Source of the DNA: Candidatus Kapaibacterium sp.
GTDB lineage: Bacteria; Bacteroidota; Ignavibacteria; Kapaibacteriales; UBA961
DNA length: 8,918 nt
Direction: 5' to 3'
Assembly (NCBI GenBank): GCA_023253875.1
Contig: JALRFC010000058.1
Span: forward strand, 1 to 8,918
In this document: one piece after another, positions 6,725-8,918 of the stretch
How positions within the stretch are numbered: position 1 is the first letter of the stretch
Layout of the letters: the number at the start of each line of letters is the position of its first letter
Made by a program: the position numbers and the translations under genes
The notes under the pieces: generated by a model
Seen by the model: the letters and a program-made list of their open reading frames with translations, nothing else
Told to the model about the DNA's origin: nothing
Databases searched by the model: none

Positions 6725-8113
6725 TTATGTCAATTTCTTAAATCTTGCTTGAAAGAATCGAAGATATTTCGGTTCATAGATCATTTCTAACCCTTTGATT
6801 GAGTGTCTTTTATCATATACTATTGCGGTTGACTCAGCCACCACATCCATATGAGCTTGCGTATATACCCTTCGAGGAATGGTGAGTCTCACAAGTTCCA
6901 ATTTTGGATAATGGTGCTGACCATTTGCTTTTCTACCTGCAGAGATTATACCACGTTCCATAGTTCGAACGCCTGAGTCCACATATAATTCAGCGGCAAG
7001 TGTTTGTGCAGGGAAAACATCTTGGCTCAGATGTGGAAGAAATGCTTTTGCATCAATGAAAACGCCATGTCCACCGATAGGTTTCACGATTGGAATACCA
7101 AGATTCATCATTCTGTTTCCTAGATATTCAACTTGACCGATTCTTGCTTTTTGATGATCATCATTGACACTTTCCTTGATACCGACAGCGATTGCCTCCA
7201 TATCTCTTCCTGCGAGACCGCCATAGGTATGTAATCCTTCATAAACAACAACCAAATTTCTTGCTTCTTCAAAAATATCCCATTCATTTGTTGCCATGAA
7301 TCCCCCTATATTCACGAGTGCATCTTTTTTTGCACTCATAGTTGCACCATCTGTGAGTTTGCAGATTTGGAGGACAATGTCTTTTACCGACATATTCGCA
7401 TACCCTTTTTCTCTTTGTTGAATAAAGTAAGCATTCTCGGCAACACGTGTCATGTCATGAATGATACGAATTCCATTCTTCTTGGTATATGATCGTAATT
7501 CCTTGAGATTTTGCATGCTAATTGGTTGTCCGCCAGCCATATTCACATTGGTAGCTATGCTGATATATGGAATCTTCTTAGCTCCGTATTTTTTTACGAG
7601 TGCATCCAGTTTATCCAGATCAATATTCCCTTTAAAAGGATGTTCATTATATGGATCATGTGCTTCATCTATGATGATATCTTTGAATTGTCCTCCAGCC
7701 AATTCCTGATGCAATCGAGTAGTTGTGAAATACATGTTTCCAGGGACTATATCTCCTTTTTTGATGAGGATTTGAGAGAGTATATTTTCAGCCGCCCTGC
7801 CTTGATGCGTTGGAACAATGTATTTGTATCCATAATATTCCTGAATTGTTTGTTCCAATGCATAATAACTTTTACTTCCTGCATATGCCTCATCTCCCGT
7901 CATGAATGCGCTCCATTGTCTATCACTCATGGCACTAGTTCCACTATCGGTCAAAAGATCTATATATACATCTTCTGATCTGAGCAGAAAAGTGTTAAAT
8001 CCTGCTTCTTTGAGTGCCTTTACTCTTTGTTGTTTGGAAGTTACTTTGAGCAATTCCACCATCTTGATTTTGTATGGTTCTGCCCAAGATCTTTTGAGAA
8101 TGTTCTTTTTCAT
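6725..8113 (-). CDS. tpl: Tyrosine phenol-lyase (beta-tyrosinase)
   Basis: This PLP enzyme splits L-tyrosine into phenol, pyruvate and ammonia and acts as a cytosolic tetramer. The 462-residue length matches the family (456 in Citrobacter freundii). Fold and cofactor residues are all present: PTHQGR at 101-106 (phosphate grip), D220 and R223 in DMTR, K263 in SAKKD as the Schiff-base lysine, N191 and R409 for the substrate carboxylate, and Y77 (Y71 of Citrobacter). Specificity residues point to tyrosine: F129 and T130 in MYFTTTR, M385 and R387 in TMERG (M379 and R381 of the Citrobacter enzyme, the Arg being the key tyrosine determinant), and FF at 453-454 where tryptophanases have His-Phe. Upstream, 10 bp away, ends the tryptophanase gene, and an AAGGA ribosome site overlaps that gene's stop. 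Automatic annotation may call it simply tryptophanase; the residues favour tyrosine phenol-lyase. Confidence 0.88.
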   Translation of the reverse strand: MKKNILKRSWAEPYKIKMVELLKVTSKQQRVKALKEAGFNTFLLRSEDVYIDLLTDSGTSAMSDRQWSAFMTGDEAYAGSKSYYALEQTIQEYYGYKYIVPTHQGRAAENILSQILIKKGDIVPGNMYFTTTRLHQELAGGQFKDIIIDEAHDPYNEHPFKGNIDLDKLDALVKKYGAKKIPYISIATNVNMAGGQPISMQNLKELRSYTKKNGIRIIHDMTRVAENAYFIQQREKGYANMSVKDIVLQICKLTDGATMSAKKDALVNIGGFMATNEWDIFEEARNLVVVYEGLHTYGGLAGRDMEAIAVGIKESVNDDHQKARIGQVEYLGNRMMNLGIPIVKPIGGHGVFIDAKAFLPHLSQDVFPAQTLAAELYVDSGVRTMERGIISAGRKANGQHHYPKLELVRLTIPRRVYTQAHMDVVAESTAIVYDKRHSIKGLEMIYEPKYLRFFQARFKKLT

Positions 8114-8120
8114 TTAATAA

Positions 8121-8125
8121 TCCTT
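8121..8125 (-). promoter_or_regulatory. Ribosome binding site of tpl
   Basis: The minus strand reads TAAGGATTATTAAATG: AAGGA at 8125-8121, seven bases before ATG 8113. It overlaps the TAA stop of the tryptophanase gene (8126-8124). It is the clearest Shine-Dalgarno sequence in the window and settles the tpl start. The overlap implies a shared transcript with tnaA and probably re-initiation by terminating ribosomes. Confidence 0.8.
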
Positions 8126-8918
8126 ATTCGATTTCTTTAAATCGTGCTGTGAAATGTCTGAGAAATGGCGATTCTGAAACGATGGCATACCCATGGGTTC
8201 TCTTTTTGGCCTGCAAGAGATCTCCAAATATTTCAATGACATAGTCAATATGACTTTGTGTATAGACTCTTCTAGGAATTGCTAGTCTGACTAATTCTTT
8301 GCTCGCAGGTATGAAATGTCCTTCTTTATCTTTGGACCCAAACATGACACTTCCTACTTCAACCGATCGAATGCCTCCTTCTACATATAAATCACAAACG
8401 AGTGCTTGGCCGGGGAATTCATGTATTGGGATTTCAGGATATTGCGCATGCGCATCTATATAGACTGCATGGCCACCTATTGGAAGGATAACAGGAATAC
8501 CTATGGTATGTAAATGTTCACCGAGATATGCTGTACTTCGTATGCGATAATTCAAATAATCAGAATCAAATACTTCTCTGAGCCCAATTGCTAATGCTTC
8601 CATATCGCGACCTGCAAGACCACCATAGGTTGTAAAACCTTCGGAAATAATCAACTGGTTCGAACATTTCGTGGCGAGTTCTTCATCCTTGATGGTGAGT
8701 AATCCACCAATATTCACCAATCCATCCTTTTTGGCACTCATGATGAATGCATCTCCAAGTCGTAACATTTGTTGAGCAATCTCTCGATAGGAGAGATGCT
8801 CATAATCGGGTTCCCGATGTTTAATGAAATAAGAGTTTTCAGCTATTCGGCATCCATCAATGATGAGAGGAATATTGTATTCATTACAAATACTCCTTAC
8901 TGCCAACATATTCTCCAT
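8124..8918 (-). CDS. tnaA: Tryptophanase, C-terminal part (5' end outside window)
   Basis: The visible 264 residues are the C-terminal 57 percent or so of a tryptophanase; alignment by eye to the downstream paralogue puts about 199 residues beyond the right edge. The first visible Met is internal, not a start. The enzyme splits L-tryptophan into indole, pyruvate and ammonia with PLP. Visible residues in fragment numbering are D21 and R24 (DGCR), the Schiff-base lysine K64 in SAKKDG, GGHAVY at 148-153, R211 in ELVRL for the substrate carboxylate, and the IPRRVYTQSH signature at 214-223. At the specificity sites it has SVEVG (185-189) instead of MERG, and LRHF with H255 equal to E. coli H463, both tryptophanase-like. 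The frame is open throughout, so the gene looks intact but cut by the window edge. Its promoter, and any TnaC-type leader, would lie outside the window. Confidence 0.9.
   Translation of the reverse strand: MENMLAVRSICNEYNIPLIIDGCRIAENSYFIKHREPDYEHLSYREIAQQMLRLGDAFIMSAKKDGLVNIGGLLTIKDEELATKCSNQLIISEGFTTYGGLAGRDMEALAIGLREVFDSDYLNYRIRSTAYLGEHLHTIGIPVILPIGGHAVYIDAHAQYPEIPIHEFPGQALVCDLYVEGGIRSVEVGSVMFGSKDKEGHFIPASKELVRLAIPRRVYTQSHIDYVIEIFGDLLQAKKRTHGYAIVSESPFLRHFTARFKEIE

Noticed and set aside
7511..7978. Plus-strand open frame of 155 codons opposite tpl
   Set aside because: It is antisense to a strongly conserved enzyme. Its product is Ile/Phe/Ser/Cys-rich, as expected of a shadow frame, and no ribosome site or family motif is visible. 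The same holds for the plus-strand frames opposite the GWxTD and TPR genes (for example 3782-4186).
8114..8123. TnaC-like leader or regulatory region between the two lyase genes
   Set aside because: Only 10 bp separate the genes, which is just enough for the tpl ribosome site; any leader would have to lie upstream of tnaA, beyond the window.
8124..8918. Tryptophanase pseudogene or truncated duplicate
   Set aside because: The fragment is short only because the window ends at 8918; the reading frame is open, and the PLP lysine, carboxylate-binding Arg and specificity residues are intact.

Overview
The window looks like the chromosome of a member of the Bacteroidota/Chlorobiota (FCB) superphylum, possibly an Ignavibacteria- or Kapabacteria-like lineage. 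This rests on four things: a GWxTD-domain protein, a large TPR lipoprotein with a Tyr/Phe/Asn-rich N-terminus reminiscent of PorW/SprE-type proteins, a beta-barrel protein ending in Phe, and mostly weak or absent Shine-Dalgarno sequences. The taxonomic placement is an inference; there is no rRNA or other marker here. The base composition is moderately AT-rich throughout, and no insertion sequence, tRNA, rRNA, CRISPR array or phage gene was seen.

Layout. Positions 1-1049 (+) hold a secreted, probably outer-membrane beta-barrel protein. Its N-terminal part contains a perfect 24-bp tandem repeat (132-314), and its signal-peptide codons form a 17-bp hairpin (25-63). At 1090-1632 (+) lies hpt (hypoxanthine phosphoribosyltransferase). 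All remaining genes are on the minus strand and read from the right edge towards hpt: tnaA (tryptophanase, cut by the window edge, stop at 8124), tpl (tyrosine phenol-lyase, 8113-6725), a small multidrug resistance transporter of the Gdx/SugE subtype (6645-6325), mnmA (tRNA 2-thiouridylase, 6261-5140), a GWxTD-domain secreted protein (stop at 3779) and a TPR lipoprotein (3779-1629). The convergent hpt and TPR-lipoprotein genes overlap at the four bases TTAA, each using part of them as its stop codon.

How the genes work together. tnaA and tpl are tandem paralogues of the beta-eliminating PLP lyases. They differ at exactly the residues that separate indole-releasing from phenol-releasing enzymes, so the pair would degrade Trp and Tyr to indole or phenol plus pyruvate and ammonia. 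They are 10 bp apart, and a good ribosome binding site for tpl overlaps the tnaA stop. A Gdx-type SMR exporter follows. The mnmA, GWxTD and TPR-lipoprotein genes are tightly packed. The last two share one base (TAATG), which implies translational coupling and suggests that the GWxTD protein and the lipoprotein act together in the cell envelope. No gap longer than 80 bp exists, so promoters for the minus-strand genes probably lie beyond the right edge or in the short gaps at 6646-6724 and 6262-6324. No convincing promoter could be read in either gap.
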